Shown here: piece after piece, positions 1-8,573 of the stretch
Layout: every line of letters starts with the position of its first letter
Numbering within the stretch: position 1 is the first letter of the stretch
Source: Mariniflexile litorale
GTDB taxonomy: Bacteria; Bacteroidota; Bacteroidia; Flavobacteriales; Flavobacteriaceae
Direction: 5' to 3'
Length of the DNA stretch: 64,000 bases
Assembly: GCF_031128465.2 (NCBI RefSeq)
Contig: NZ_CP155618.1
Coordinates: 1,311,501-1,375,500, forward strand
Position numbers and translations under genes: made by a program
Notes under the pieces: model-generated
The model's input: the letters and a program-made list of their open reading frames with translations, nothing else
Database searches by the model: none
What the model was told of the DNA's origin: nothing

Positions 1-88
1 TAGCTCCGAAATTAACTGTTTGTGCATGGGTGTTTTTAAAAAATGTACCAATTACTATAACACTTAAAATAAAAATTTTTTTCATCAT
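1..88 (-). CDS. Exported protein, N-terminal fragment (probably outer-membrane beta-barrel)
   Basis: Only the first 29 codons lie in the window; the gene runs off the left edge. On the minus strand two adjacent ATG codons (88 and 85) open a frame starting MMKKIFILSVIVIGTFF and ending at a likely signal-peptidase site after THA-QTVNFGA. The Lys-Lys start, hydrophobic core and AQ cleavage are typical of Bacteroidota signal peptides. The sequence after the cleavage resembles the start of small flavobacterial porin-family barrels, but too little is present for a firm family call. It is divergent from ftsX; the 205 bp between them must hold both promoters. Confidence 0.6.
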   Translation of the reverse strand, partial: MMKKIFILSVIVIGTFFKNTHAQTVNFGA

Positions 89-293
89 AATTTATTTATT
101 CTAGTTACATCTTTAAAATATTTTCAACAATTATACCAATTCTAACAAAAATTTAAAACTAATCATTTGCTATATAAAGAACAACAATTTTAATTAAGGT
201 AAGTTATTGTAATAACAGGCTGTATGAATGCTTTAATTAAATTATCCTTTTTACTATATCTTTTACTATTTTTACACCGTTAATCCTATATTT

Positions 294-1172
294 ATGAGTT
301 CCTCTTTTGAAAAAGACCAAAAACGCCGACTTATTTCCTCATACTTTTCAGTGGTATTGAGCATTGCTCTCGTCCTATTTTTATTAGGTTTGTTGGGCAT
401 GCTGGTTTTAAATGCCAAAAAAGTATCCGACCATTTTAAAGAACAAGTGGTTGTTACTATTTATTTAAAAGACACTGCCAAAGAAGTTGAAATTAAACAA
501 CTTGAAAAAAGTTTAGCTATGGCCGATTACGTAAAATCTATTGAATACGTATCGAAAGAAGAGGCTGCCGAATTTTTAAAAGCAGATAACGGTGAAGATT
601 TCATGGATTTTGTAGGTTATAACCCGTTGCAAAACTCTATTGATGTACACTTAAAAGCCGATTTTGTAACCTCTGAACATCTTGAAAAAATATCAGACGA
701 AGCAACCTCCAAAAATTTTGTAGACGAAGTAACTTACGACAATGATTTGGTAAACCTCATGAACGAAAATGTTAAGAAAATAAGTTTCTGGGTATTGGTT
801 ATCAGTACCATTTTTACACTAATTGCCGTATTATTGATTAACAGTTCTATAAGACTTGCCGTTTATTCAAAACGATTCACCATAAAAACCATGCAAATGG
901 TGGGGGCTACGAAACAATTTATACGTCGCCCATTTGTTTGGAAAAGTGTTCGCTTAGGTATTATTGGAGCTATATTAGCCCTCATAGGCATGGGTATTGT
1001 GTTATATTACATTAATAAAACCTTCCCTGAATTAGGCTTGCTAAGCACCCCTTTTTTAGTTGTTTTGCTTTTTGTTATTATATTTACTTTAGGTGTTACT
1101 ATTACATGGATAAGTACCCATATTGCCACACAGCGTTTCTTAAATTTAAGAACGGACGAATTATATTATTAG
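294..1172 (+). CDS. ftsX: Cell division ABC-transporter permease FtsX
   Basis: FtsX is the inner-membrane permease-like partner of FtsE. It does not import a substrate; it transmits a signal at the division site to peptidoglycan hydrolases outside. The 292-residue protein has the family layout: a short cytoplasmic N-terminus, TM1 at about 18-40, a large extracytoplasmic domain (about 45-160), then TM2 near 165-187, TM3 near 222-242 and TM4 near 255-277. The segment KRFTIKTMQMVGATKQFIRR matches the conserved FtsX coupling loop. No ftsE lies next to it in this window. DUF3098 follows after 195 bp containing a repeat element. The ATG at 294 places TM1 normally. Confidence 0.95.
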   Translation: MSSSFEKDQKRRLISSYFSVVLSIALVLFLLGLLGMLVLNAKKVSDHFKEQVVVTIYLKDTAKEVEIKQLEKSLAMADYVKSIEYVSKEEAAEFLKADNGEDFMDFVGYNPLQNSIDVHLKADFVTSEHLEKISDEATSKNFVDEVTYDNDLVNLMNENVKKISFWVLVISTIFTLIAVLLINSSIRLAVYSKRFTIKTMQMVGATKQFIRRPFVWKSVRLGIIGAILALIGMGIVLYYINKTFPELGLLSTPFLVVLLFVIIFTLGVTITWISTHIATQRFLNLRTDELYY

Positions 1173-1268
1173 GTTGGGCGTTACCCAAGGGTCGGGTTTT
1201 TCGTTGCAAGTCCTCGCTCCCCCGAAGTGTCGGGGTCACTGCGGGCTTTCCACTTCAACCCCTAACGC
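1173..1268. repeat. GC-rich intergenic repeat element between ftsX and DUF3098
   Basis: This stretch starts right after the ftsX stop codon and is much more GC-rich than its surroundings. Its ends are loosely inverted: GGGCGTTA near 1177 and CCCTAACGC near 1260. Inside is a hairpin with arms CCCCGA (1220-1225) and TCGGGG (1230-1235). The layout matches dispersed imperfect-palindrome repeats I recall from flavobacterial intergenic regions. A diverged relative may lie at 40930-41055. Its copy number in the genome cannot be seen here. Confidence 0.55.
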
Positions 1269-1367
1269 AAAACTATAACTAATAGCATATATCTAGTAAT
1301 TTATAATAGCGTTAACGTATAGTTTTTAATTATTTATGTTAATTTGCACCAATACTTTTTAGCAATC

Positions 1368-1622
1368 ATGGGAGAACAAAAACAAAAAGAAGCTTCAAAA
1401 TCCGTTTTTATATTTGGGAAGAAAAACTATAAATTTATGTTTATAGGTTTAGCTTGTATCGCCTTAGGTTTTATTTTAATGTCTGGTGGTGGTAGCGACG
1501 ATCCTAATGTTTTTAATCCAGACATCTTTAGTTGGAGACGTATTCGTTTAGCACCCATGCTCGTGCTTTTAGGTTTTGGTATTGAAATTTATGCGATCCT
1601 GCTAAACCCAGGTAAAAAGTAA
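1368..1622 (+). CDS. DUF3098 family small membrane protein
   Basis: An 84-residue protein conserved in Bacteroidota next to ftsX; its function is not established. It has a polar N-terminus (GEQKQKEASKS), TM1 near 25-45 (FMFIGLACIALGFILMSGG), a short loop with FSWRRIRLAP, and TM2 near 62-80. I chose the ATG at 1368; an upstream in-frame TTG at 1344 would add eight residues with no resemblance to the family. Its stop codon directly abuts the stop of the convergent glycerate kinase gene, with no spacing. In relatives uppP usually follows; here a carbohydrate locus intervenes. Confidence 0.85.
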   Translation: MGEQKQKEASKSVFIFGKKNYKFMFIGLACIALGFILMSGGGSDDPNVFNPDIFSWRRIRLAPMLVLLGFGIEIYAILLNPGKK

Positions 1623-2750
1623 TTATCTCTTAATTTTTTGAGTAAACTTAGATGCTATATCTACAAGATATTTATAGCTATTTCGCATTGCATCTTCTAG
1701 GTTTTTAGCTTTATTCATGATGGCATCGGTATAATAAACACCAAAATGGCTAGCTTCATCAATAGAAAGTGATACACTTCCACAAAAAGCAGCCACTGGA
1801 ATATTATATTTTTTAGCAGATGCTATAACGCCATCAATGGTTTTACCTGAAAGTGTTTGAGAATCGAGTTTGCCTTCACCTGTAATAATAAAATCAGCAT
1901 GTTTAATTTTAGTATCAAAATCCACTAAACCTTTGACTAAGTCAATACCTGATTTCAATTCAGCATTAAAAAAAACCAAAGTTCCCGCTCCCATACCCCC
2001 TGCAGCGCCGGCTCCTTTTATATTTTGAACATCTCTATGAAATTGCTTTTTAAAAACAGCTGCTATATTTTTTAGTCCATTATCCAAGTCTTGAACCTCA
2101 ATTTCAGATGCTCCTTTTTGCGATCCATAAACATAAGCTGCACCATTTTTCCCATACAAAGGATTTGTTACATCACAGGCAACTTTAAAATCAATAGATT
2201 TTAAAGCGTCTATAACATCACGGCAATTAATCACTCTAATCTGTGATAAATTTTTTCCTACGGGTTCTAACTCTTTTCCGTTTTCATCTTCAAATTTATA
2301 ACCTAAAGCGGTAGCCATACCTATACCACAATCGTTTGTAGCACTACCACCAATACCTAAAATAATGGTTTTAGCACCTTTATTTATAGCATCTAAAATA
2401 AGTTCTCCCGTTCCTAAAGTCGTGGTGTTAAAACAATTCTGTTCTTCTTTATTTAATAGATACATGCCCGAAGCTTCTGCCATTTCAATAAATGCAGTGC
2501 TTGTTTTATCCATGTATAAATAGGAAGCTTCTATTTTTCTAAAAAGCGGATCATTAACTTTTATAGTAATCCGTTTTCCTTTTAAATGGTATTCTAAAAT
2601 TTCAATAGTACCATCACCTCCATCTGCCAGTGGTAATTTAACAATTTCAACATTTGGTAATATTTTTGTTATGCCTTCTTCAACTGCATTACAAAACTGC
2701 AATCCAGTTAAGGATCCTTTAAATTTATCGGGGGCAATAACAATTTTCAT
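1623..2750 (-). CDS. Glycerate kinase (GarK/GlxK family)
   Basis: Phosphorylates D-glycerate with ATP, giving phosphoglycerate (2-phosphoglycerate in most members of this family) for glycolysis. The 375-residue length is normal. Visible family motifs are PDKFKGSL (7-14), LADGGDGT (41-48), TLGTGELI (111-118), GGSATND (134-140), CDVTNPLYG (192-200), GAGAAGGMGAG (246-256) and GEGKLDSQTLSGK (291-303). It is the last gene of a minus-strand run with the SSS symporter (16 bp away) and the GH63 hydrolase, which suggests the run degrades a glycerate-containing glycoside. The symbol is left blank because GarK and GlxK cannot be told apart here. Confidence 0.93.
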   Translation of the reverse strand: MKIVIAPDKFKGSLTGLQFCNAVEEGITKILPNVEIVKLPLADGGDGTIEILEYHLKGKRITIKVNDPLFRKIEASYLYMDKTSTAFIEMAEASGMYLLNKEEQNCFNTTTLGTGELILDAINKGAKTIILGIGGSATNDCGIGMATALGYKFEDENGKELEPVGKNLSQIRVINCRDVIDALKSIDFKVACDVTNPLYGKNGAAYVYGSQKGASEIEVQDLDNGLKNIAAVFKKQFHRDVQNIKGAGAAGGMGAGTLVFFNAELKSGIDLVKGLVDFDTKIKHADFIITGEGKLDSQTLSGKTIDGVIASAKKYNIPVAAFCGSVSLSIDEASHFGVYYTDAIMNKAKNLEDAMRNSYKYLVDIASKFTQKIKR

Positions 2751-2766
2751 TTTAAATGATTTAAAA

Positions 2767-4413
2767 TTAACCGAAAATAATTGGTATAAAATAACTAAAT
2801 ATCAAAATGGCTATAAAAAATACTACCAAAATATAGACCTCTTTAATCATGAAATCTTCTTTTTTAATAGCTACATTGAAATTAGAAATACTTTTCACCT
2901 GAACGTGTTTAGTAAAAACGCTTACTACATAAGCCACAACTAATGAAATAACAACACCTGTTACATTAAGCCATATCCAAAAAATATGGATTCCCAAATC
3001 TATATTGAACACTTGTTGCATGGTTTTGGACAAAATAAGATTAATAACTACCGCTGAAATAATACCTGCATTCATACCTATATGATTGACTTTTTTTGAA
3101 AAGAAGGCTAGAATAAACGTAACCAATACTGGGCCGTAAAACACAGAACTTACAGCGTTTATTATTTCAATAACCGCACTTTTACTACCCCCAAACAGAA
3201 ATGCACTGGCTATACAAACAACACCCCAAAACACTACAGATGCTTTTGAAATAAACATATATTTTTTATTAGACAACTTGACTTTTCCTCTGTTAAAAAA
3301 GTCTTCAACGGTTACAGCAGATAAAGAATTTACAGTTGAGCTTAACGATGACATGGCTGCTGAAAGAATACCAACCATTAAAATACCAATAAGTCCATGA
3401 GGTAAATATTTCATGATAAAAACGGGTAACATTAAATCTATTTTCATACCTGTTTTAGCAAACTCTTCAGGAAAATATTTTTGGGTAGTTAAGGCAATTT
3501 CATTTAAAAAATCGGGAGCTACAGTTACTAACCCTCCAATAATTAACCCCATTGTACAGTAAATTAAAACAACAGGAAAACGCAACAATCCGTTCGCTAA
3601 TAACAATTGGCGAATGGTTTTTTCATTTTTAGCAGATAACATCCGTTGTGCTTGAGTTTGGTCGCACCCATAATAGGAAGCATATAGAAATAACCCACCC
3701 AAAAGCATGGGCAATATGCCGTATTCATTCCCTTCACCAATTCCTAAATTATAGTCTATAACTTTTAATCGTTCCGAATCAAAACCTTGTGGTAACCCTC
3801 CATGTTCTTGCAACAAATTCCACCCATAATACAAGCAAATAATTAACCCTGCAAAAAGAATAATCATTTGAAAGGCATCTCCCCAAACAACCGCTTTCAT
3901 ACCACCTTGCCAAGAATAAACAATGGTTATAACAGAAATAATTAAAATGGTGTAAACAAAATCAATATCTAAAACCGCTTGCAAAATAATAGCAATGGCA
4001 TATACCATAACGCCTGTTGCCAAAGCACGACTTATTTGAAACACAATACTTAAAATTAGTCGGGTAGAAGCGCTAAAACGTTTTTCAACAAACTCATAAA
4101 TACTTACTACACCCGATTTAAATAATGGTGGAATAATTACAATCATTATAAAAATCATCGCTAACGGAACAGCAAACTCGAAGGTGAGCCATTTCATACC
4201 GCCACCTAATTTTAGTCCCACAAAGGCAGGTGCCGATATAAAACTGATTGCCGATAATTGCGTAGCCATAGTTGAAAGGCTCAACGGAAACCAACTCATA
4301 CTTTTTCCTCCTAAAAAGTAATCTTTGGAATCTTTGTTTTCTTTAAAGAAAAATCCCATCCCTAAAAAGAAAGCGATGTAAAGAATAACGATACTATAAT
4401 CTAGCCAATTCAT
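2767..4413 (-). CDS. Sodium:solute symporter (SSS family)
   Basis: Inner-membrane secondary transporter coupling sodium entry to solute uptake, with a LeuT-like fold. The 548 residues contain about 13-14 hydrophobic segments, beginning WLDYSIVILYIAFFLGMGF. Family features include the FLGGKSMSWFPLSLS region near 35-50 and GILSAAMSSLSSTVNSLSA near 350-365, the SSS signature region. It starts 19 bp after the GH63 gene stop and ends 16 bp before the glycerate kinase start, so the three are probably co-transcribed. I infer that it imports the glycosylglycerate, or a product of it, from the periplasm; the substrate is not determined by sequence alone. Confidence 0.92.
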   Translation of the reverse strand: MNWLDYSIVILYIAFFLGMGFFFKENKDSKDYFLGGKSMSWFPLSLSTMATQLSAISFISAPAFVGLKLGGGMKWLTFEFAVPLAMIFIMIVIIPPLFKSGVVSIYEFVEKRFSASTRLILSIVFQISRALATGVMVYAIAIILQAVLDIDFVYTILIISVITIVYSWQGGMKAVVWGDAFQMIILFAGLIICLYYGWNLLQEHGGLPQGFDSERLKVIDYNLGIGEGNEYGILPMLLGGLFLYASYYGCDQTQAQRMLSAKNEKTIRQLLLANGLLRFPVVLIYCTMGLIIGGLVTVAPDFLNEIALTTQKYFPEEFAKTGMKIDLMLPVFIMKYLPHGLIGILMVGILSAAMSSLSSTVNSLSAVTVEDFFNRGKVKLSNKKYMFISKASVVFWGVVCIASAFLFGGSKSAVIEIINAVSSVFYGPVLVTFILAFFSKKVNHIGMNAGIISAVVINLILSKTMQQVFNIDLGIHIFWIWLNVTGVVISLVVAYVVSVFTKHVQVKSISNFNVAIKKEDFMIKEVYILVVFFIAILIFSYFIPIIFG

Positions 4414-4432
4414 GTTTATACGTGTTAGTTAA

Positions 4433-5740
4433 TTAGTTGTCTTGCAACAGGTCTATTAATAATGCAGCACTCCATGAAAAATCATTGCCACCATACCCTG
4501 CAGTGCCGTTTTTGTATACTTCTTTTCGTGAATCGAAATACTCATAAAAACCTGCTTTTTCAATAATTTCAATAGTATCGGCTTTTACCCGTTTTGCAAT
4601 ATCCAAATACCCATAATTTTTTAAACCATAATAAAGAATCCAGTTTAAATTTACCCAAACAGGCCCTCTCCAATATTTTTTTGGATTAAAACGTTCACTT
4701 GTCGGATCAAAAGACGCGCATAAATATTGATTATCATTTCCGAATTTTTCCATCATAACGTTTACCAATGATACCGCTTGTTCTTTATTAGGAATGTTTG
4801 CAAACAAAGGTGAAAATGAGGACGATGAGATATACCTTAATGGTTTTTCATTTCTTAAATCATAATGAACATAAACACCTAACTCTTTATCAAACAGTTT
4901 GTCATTAAAACTTTTAATGGCTTTACCTTGCCAGTTTTGAAGCTGACTTATTTTATCGTCATGACCTCCAATAAGTTGGTATAAATCTATTAAACTTTGA
5001 TTGGATTTAATAAGCATCGAATTGAAAAGCGGATCTTGTACTAAAAAAGGCGATAATTCTGCTATTTTAGCATCCTTATAATGATGCTCTTTTGCAATAT
5101 CGATGATGTATAAATAATGGTCGTACTCTCTATTAGATGGTCGTTGTGATGCATCAACATGAGTGGTATCTCTACGTTCAAATGTATATTTTGGCGGATT
5201 CATAGTTTGCCAAATATCATCCCAAATAGGAGAATTATCAGTACCCGATTCCCAATTATGGTATATATAGGCAAGCCCTTCGTTTTTTGGATCTCTGTTG
5301 TTATAGAAATATTCATGATTAAAATAAACTTTATCAATCACGCTTTCTATAAACTTTAATGTTGCTTTTTTATCGGTACTTATTCTATACATATCTTGCA
5401 ATACAAATCCAGTAACAGGAGGCTGTGTCATTCCTGTAGATTTGTGTTTTTTAGAAGACTGTGAACTTAAATCTGAACGATGAAAATCGGGTCCTGGAAA
5501 ATACGTATCCGTATCTGTATGAAATATGATATGCGGTAGAAACCCATTGTTCCATTGAGAATCCAATAAGGTTTCAATTTCTTTTTCGGCTTTTGGCATA
5601 TCAAAATGTGCAAAACCTATGGCTATGAAACCTGAATCCCAAAACCATTGAAACGGATATAAATTGGCGCACGGCACACTAAAACCATCTTTCCAATTGT
5701 TATTTAATACCTCTATAGCTTTATTTTGTAAATCTTTCAT
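4433..5740 (-). CDS. GH63-type mannosylglycerate/glucosylglycerate hydrolase
   Basis: Predicted (alpha/alpha)6-barrel inverting glycosidase related to bacterial mannosylglycerate hydrolase (MgH) and glucosylglycerate hydrolase (GgH), which split the solute into hexose and D-glycerate. At 435 residues it has the compact size of that subgroup. Visible motifs: substrate-pocket YPFQWFWDSGF (28-38), the loop MTQPPV (104-109), WESGTDNSP (163-171) with D168 as likely general acid, YWRGPVWVNLNW (356-367), FYEYFD (398-403) with E400 as likely general base, and GGNDFSWSAA (417-426). There is no signal peptide, so it should act in the cytoplasm after import. Its neighbour glycerate kinase fits this substrate class. 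Trehalase-like or another GH63 activity remains possible. Confidence 0.8.
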   Translation of the reverse strand: MKDLQNKAIEVLNNNWKDGFSVPCANLYPFQWFWDSGFIAIGFAHFDMPKAEKEIETLLDSQWNNGFLPHIIFHTDTDTYFPGPDFHRSDLSSQSSKKHKSTGMTQPPVTGFVLQDMYRISTDKKATLKFIESVIDKVYFNHEYFYNNRDPKNEGLAYIYHNWESGTDNSPIWDDIWQTMNPPKYTFERRDTTHVDASQRPSNREYDHYLYIIDIAKEHHYKDAKIAELSPFLVQDPLFNSMLIKSNQSLIDLYQLIGGHDDKISQLQNWQGKAIKSFNDKLFDKELGVYVHYDLRNEKPLRYISSSSFSPLFANIPNKEQAVSLVNVMMEKFGNDNQYLCASFDPTSERFNPKKYWRGPVWVNLNWILYYGLKNYGYLDIAKRVKADTIEIIEKAGFYEYFDSRKEVYKNGTAGYGGNDFSWSAALLIDLLQDN

Positions 5741-5751
5741 ATTATATCTTT

Positions 5752-5794
5752 AAAAAAACCCACTACCTACCCCCTAAATAGCCAGTAATGGGTT
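5752..5794 (-). terminator. Intrinsic terminator/attenuator between receptor and hydrolase genes
   Basis: On the minus strand AACCCATTAC (from 5794) pairs with GTAGTGGGTT (to 5757), ten pairs with one wobble, followed by a run of seven T. It lies after the TonB-dependent receptor stop (5811) and before the hydrolase start (5740). Partial read-through here would give more receptor than cytoplasmic enzyme mRNA. Confidence 0.7.
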
Positions 5795-5810
5795 AACAAC
5801 CTAAATAAAC

Positions 5811-8444
5811 TTAAAAATTAAATGTAGCGTTCAAAAACACTCGGGTTGGCAAAATAGGACGACCAACAAAATATTCTTCTTCTGTTTGGCTATTGTTAAG
5901 TCTTGGAGACCCTTCAGTAATACCTTCGGAATTAAATAAATTATATACTTGTGCACCTAAACGCACTTTTTCTCCATTTTCGCCAACAGGGAACGTATAT
6001 CCACAATTCATATTAACAATACTTAAAGCATCTAACTCAATACTATTCGAATCGTTGGTGAATTTTTTACCTGTGTAATTGTATACAATATTTGCATCAA
6101 ACGCAGAATTGTCGTAATCCAATCCGAAGGTTCCTAATACTTTTGGCTGTCTACCTAACTCATTACCTTCAAACGCTGGGTTGCTTTCTGATTTTGCAAT
6201 CTCATGAGCTTGATAAGTAAATGATCCTTGAAAGGCGAAGTTTTCAATAAATTTATATTTCCACGTAGTTTCTAAACCTACAGTTTTTGTATCCTGAATA
6301 TCAACTTCTTCAACAAAACCTCCTCCTGGAGCGTTAATAAATGTTACATTTCTACGATCTTTTAATGCTACACCATAGAGTGCTGCTGTACCAGAAAAAC
6401 TACCTTGGCCGTATTTAACACCTGCTTCAAACTGATTGATTTTTTCAGTATCATATTCATTTGGATTTCCTAATCCATCAAATTTCACGCTTCTAAGCTC
6501 TGGAAAAAAGTAGCCTCTTGAAAAGTTTCCATATAAACTTAATGCATCACTCATTTTATAAAGAGCAGCTACAGCTACTGCAAAATCATCTGCAGATACA
6601 TGACCTCTAGTCCATTTCCCATTACCCCATCTTACATTATCTAAATTAGCAATACCTGTATCATCAACTAAATAAGACTGTGAGCCTTCGCTTTCAATAT
6701 CGCCAGACGCTTTTTCATAACGTACACCAAAATCTAAATTCCAGCGATCTAACTTAATCTCATCTGTTAAGAATAAAGCAATTTTATTACTACTTATATT
6801 TTTATTTCCATATCCTGTACCTCTATTTGTAACTCCATTTATAGAATAGCCTGAAACCTCAACTAAACCTGGATTATTATTATATTCACTTAAATAATTA
6901 GTTGTTACGTTAAAATCGCCTGCTTCAGATCTGGACATAAACGTACCTAAAGTAAATGTGTGTTGATTGGACGTTTTAGTCATTTTAATATCGGCCACTA
7001 ATTCTTGTAATGGTCTATTTCTATCTAAAATTCTATTTTCAAACAATAAGGCATCAGCTGGTAATGCTTGGCCATTTAGAGAAGTAAAAGTCCCTAAAGC
7101 CAACCCTCTTGCTGCCAAATATTCAGATTGTGTTTCCACAACAGCCGCAGGAGTACCATTCGGATTTTCAAGGGTTTTCGTTCTTTCGTCAATCACGCCG
7201 CTACCATCTAAAAATAAGTTAAATTGGTGTTTGTATTTTGAGTATCTTAATTTAGCGTCCAATTTTAAATCATCAGTGAAATTGTGTTTAAAATTGGTTA
7301 AAAAATAGCCTCCTTTAGTTACAACACCATCTTCTATGGGAGATGAATACACCCCATTTGGGGTTTTATAAGAAATATCGGAAGCTGCCGAAGTTTGTAA
7401 AGTATAAATTTTTTCTCCATCATTTCCATTAGGACGATCTCTAGTCCCTCCTTTTAATGGATAAGGTAAAAAGAATTGTACATTATCATCAATAAATTGA
7501 CCAGAAAAAGTTATTGAGCCATTCTTAGTTACTTGTTTTATATTACCTCGCAACTGAAAACCTTCTGTTGGTAATCCTGATTTAACAGGACCATCATCAT
7601 ATCTGTAAAAACCAGACAGTGCATAAAACGTATTTGAGTTTTCACCTCCCAATGGACCACTTGTTAAAAATTCACCTTTATATCTTGAATTTGAAGCTAC
7701 TTCAGTTCTAATAATATTTTTTTGTTGTGCACTTCCAGTAACACTTGTATAGTTTATAATACCTGCAACCGAACCCACTCCATATAATATAGAAGAACCT
7801 CCACGAACAAACTCTAAACTTTTAATACCTAAATCGTTTCTAAAATAAACATCATGTGCCGATGAGTTAAGACCAAACGTACTCAACACAGGCATCCCAT
7901 CTATTTGTAATGGATTAAATTGATATTGTCCACCAGAAGGCATCCCTCTTACAAAAATGTTTGAGGCAACTTCACCCCCGCCACCTTCAGCAGTAATACC
8001 AGGAACACTCATCAAAATATCCGCTTGACTACTGGTATTCGTTCTCGATAATTCTTTAGCTCCAAATGACGTTATAGAAAGTGGCGTTTCTTTTTGGGAA
8101 CGCGTTGAAGATGTAGCTGTTAAAACAACTTCATCTAATGTATTTCCTCCTTCTTGCAAAACAACTTGCACCGTAATTTTTGCACCGGTAAGTAGTATCG
8201 TTTTTTGAAAAGTACTGTAACCTAAATAAGATACTTGTATTTTTTGATCACCAGTTAAATCTGAAGTAAAATTAAAATTTCCATCAAAATCAGTTGTTGC
8301 ACCAGATGTACTTCCAATAATTAAAACATTAGCACCTAAAACAGGCACTCCTGAGTTGTCTTTTACAGTACCTGTAATTTCAGTTTGCGCAAGCATTGCA
8401 GAAATGCTAAACAAACACAATAAAGTAAAAATGATTTTTTTCAT
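5811..8444 (-). CDS. TonB-dependent receptor with carboxypeptidase-regulatory N-domain
   Basis: Outer-membrane 22-strand barrel that imports a ligand with energy from TonB/ExbBD. The 877-residue protein has a signal peptide (1-19, cut after AMLA-Q), a CarboxypepD_reg-like domain (about 21-100, TGTVKDNSGVPVLGANVLI), a plug (about 110-235, with FVRGGSSILYGVGSVAGIINY) and a barrel ending in the aromatic FLNATFNF. It has no SusD partner, as expected for small ligands rather than polysaccharides. It begins a minus-strand run with the GH63 hydrolase, symporter and glycerate kinase, so the probable ligand is a glycosylglycerate; this is inference from context. Divergent lacI-type regulator 129 bp away. 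Confidence 0.9.
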   Translation of the reverse strand: MKKIIFTLLCLFSISAMLAQTEITGTVKDNSGVPVLGANVLIIGSTSGATTDFDGNFNFTSDLTGDQKIQVSYLGYSTFQKTILLTGAKITVQVVLQEGGNTLDEVVLTATSSTRSQKETPLSITSFGAKELSRTNTSSQADILMSVPGITAEGGGGEVASNIFVRGMPSGGQYQFNPLQIDGMPVLSTFGLNSSAHDVYFRNDLGIKSLEFVRGGSSILYGVGSVAGIINYTSVTGSAQQKNIIRTEVASNSRYKGEFLTSGPLGGENSNTFYALSGFYRYDDGPVKSGLPTEGFQLRGNIKQVTKNGSITFSGQFIDDNVQFFLPYPLKGGTRDRPNGNDGEKIYTLQTSAASDISYKTPNGVYSSPIEDGVVTKGGYFLTNFKHNFTDDLKLDAKLRYSKYKHQFNLFLDGSGVIDERTKTLENPNGTPAAVVETQSEYLAARGLALGTFTSLNGQALPADALLFENRILDRNRPLQELVADIKMTKTSNQHTFTLGTFMSRSEAGDFNVTTNYLSEYNNNPGLVEVSGYSINGVTNRGTGYGNKNISSNKIALFLTDEIKLDRWNLDFGVRYEKASGDIESEGSQSYLVDDTGIANLDNVRWGNGKWTRGHVSADDFAVAVAALYKMSDALSLYGNFSRGYFFPELRSVKFDGLGNPNEYDTEKINQFEAGVKYGQGSFSGTAALYGVALKDRRNVTFINAPGGGFVEEVDIQDTKTVGLETTWKYKFIENFAFQGSFTYQAHEIAKSESNPAFEGNELGRQPKVLGTFGLDYDNSAFDANIVYNYTGKKFTNDSNSIELDALSIVNMNCGYTFPVGENGEKVRLGAQVYNLFNSEGITEGSPRLNNSQTEEEYFVGRPILPTRVFLNATFNF

Positions 8445-8526
8445 TATATTTAGAATTAATTAGTTATAATGCTAAATAAGTGAGAACTATTCATAAATAT
8501 ACCATAAAAATTATCACATTTACACA

Positions 8527-8549
8527 CAAACGTTTGCGGGAACGTTTGC
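8527..8549. promoter_or_regulatory. Tandem LacI-family operator candidates
   Basis: CAAACGTTTG (8527-8536) is a perfect palindrome with the central CpG typical of LacI-family operators. A second half-degenerate copy, GGAACGTTTGC (8539-8549), has its centre 12 bp further on. Both sit in the 129-bp divergent region between the TonB-dependent receptor and the lacI-type gene, 25-47 bp upstream of the regulator ATG, so they could control both directions. Confidence 0.6.
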
Positions 8550-8573
8550 AATTCAAATTAAATATAATTATAT

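Noticed and set aside
6967-7308. 113-residue open frame antisense to the TonB-dependent receptor
   Set aside because: A shadow of the receptor gene; no start signal and no domain pattern.
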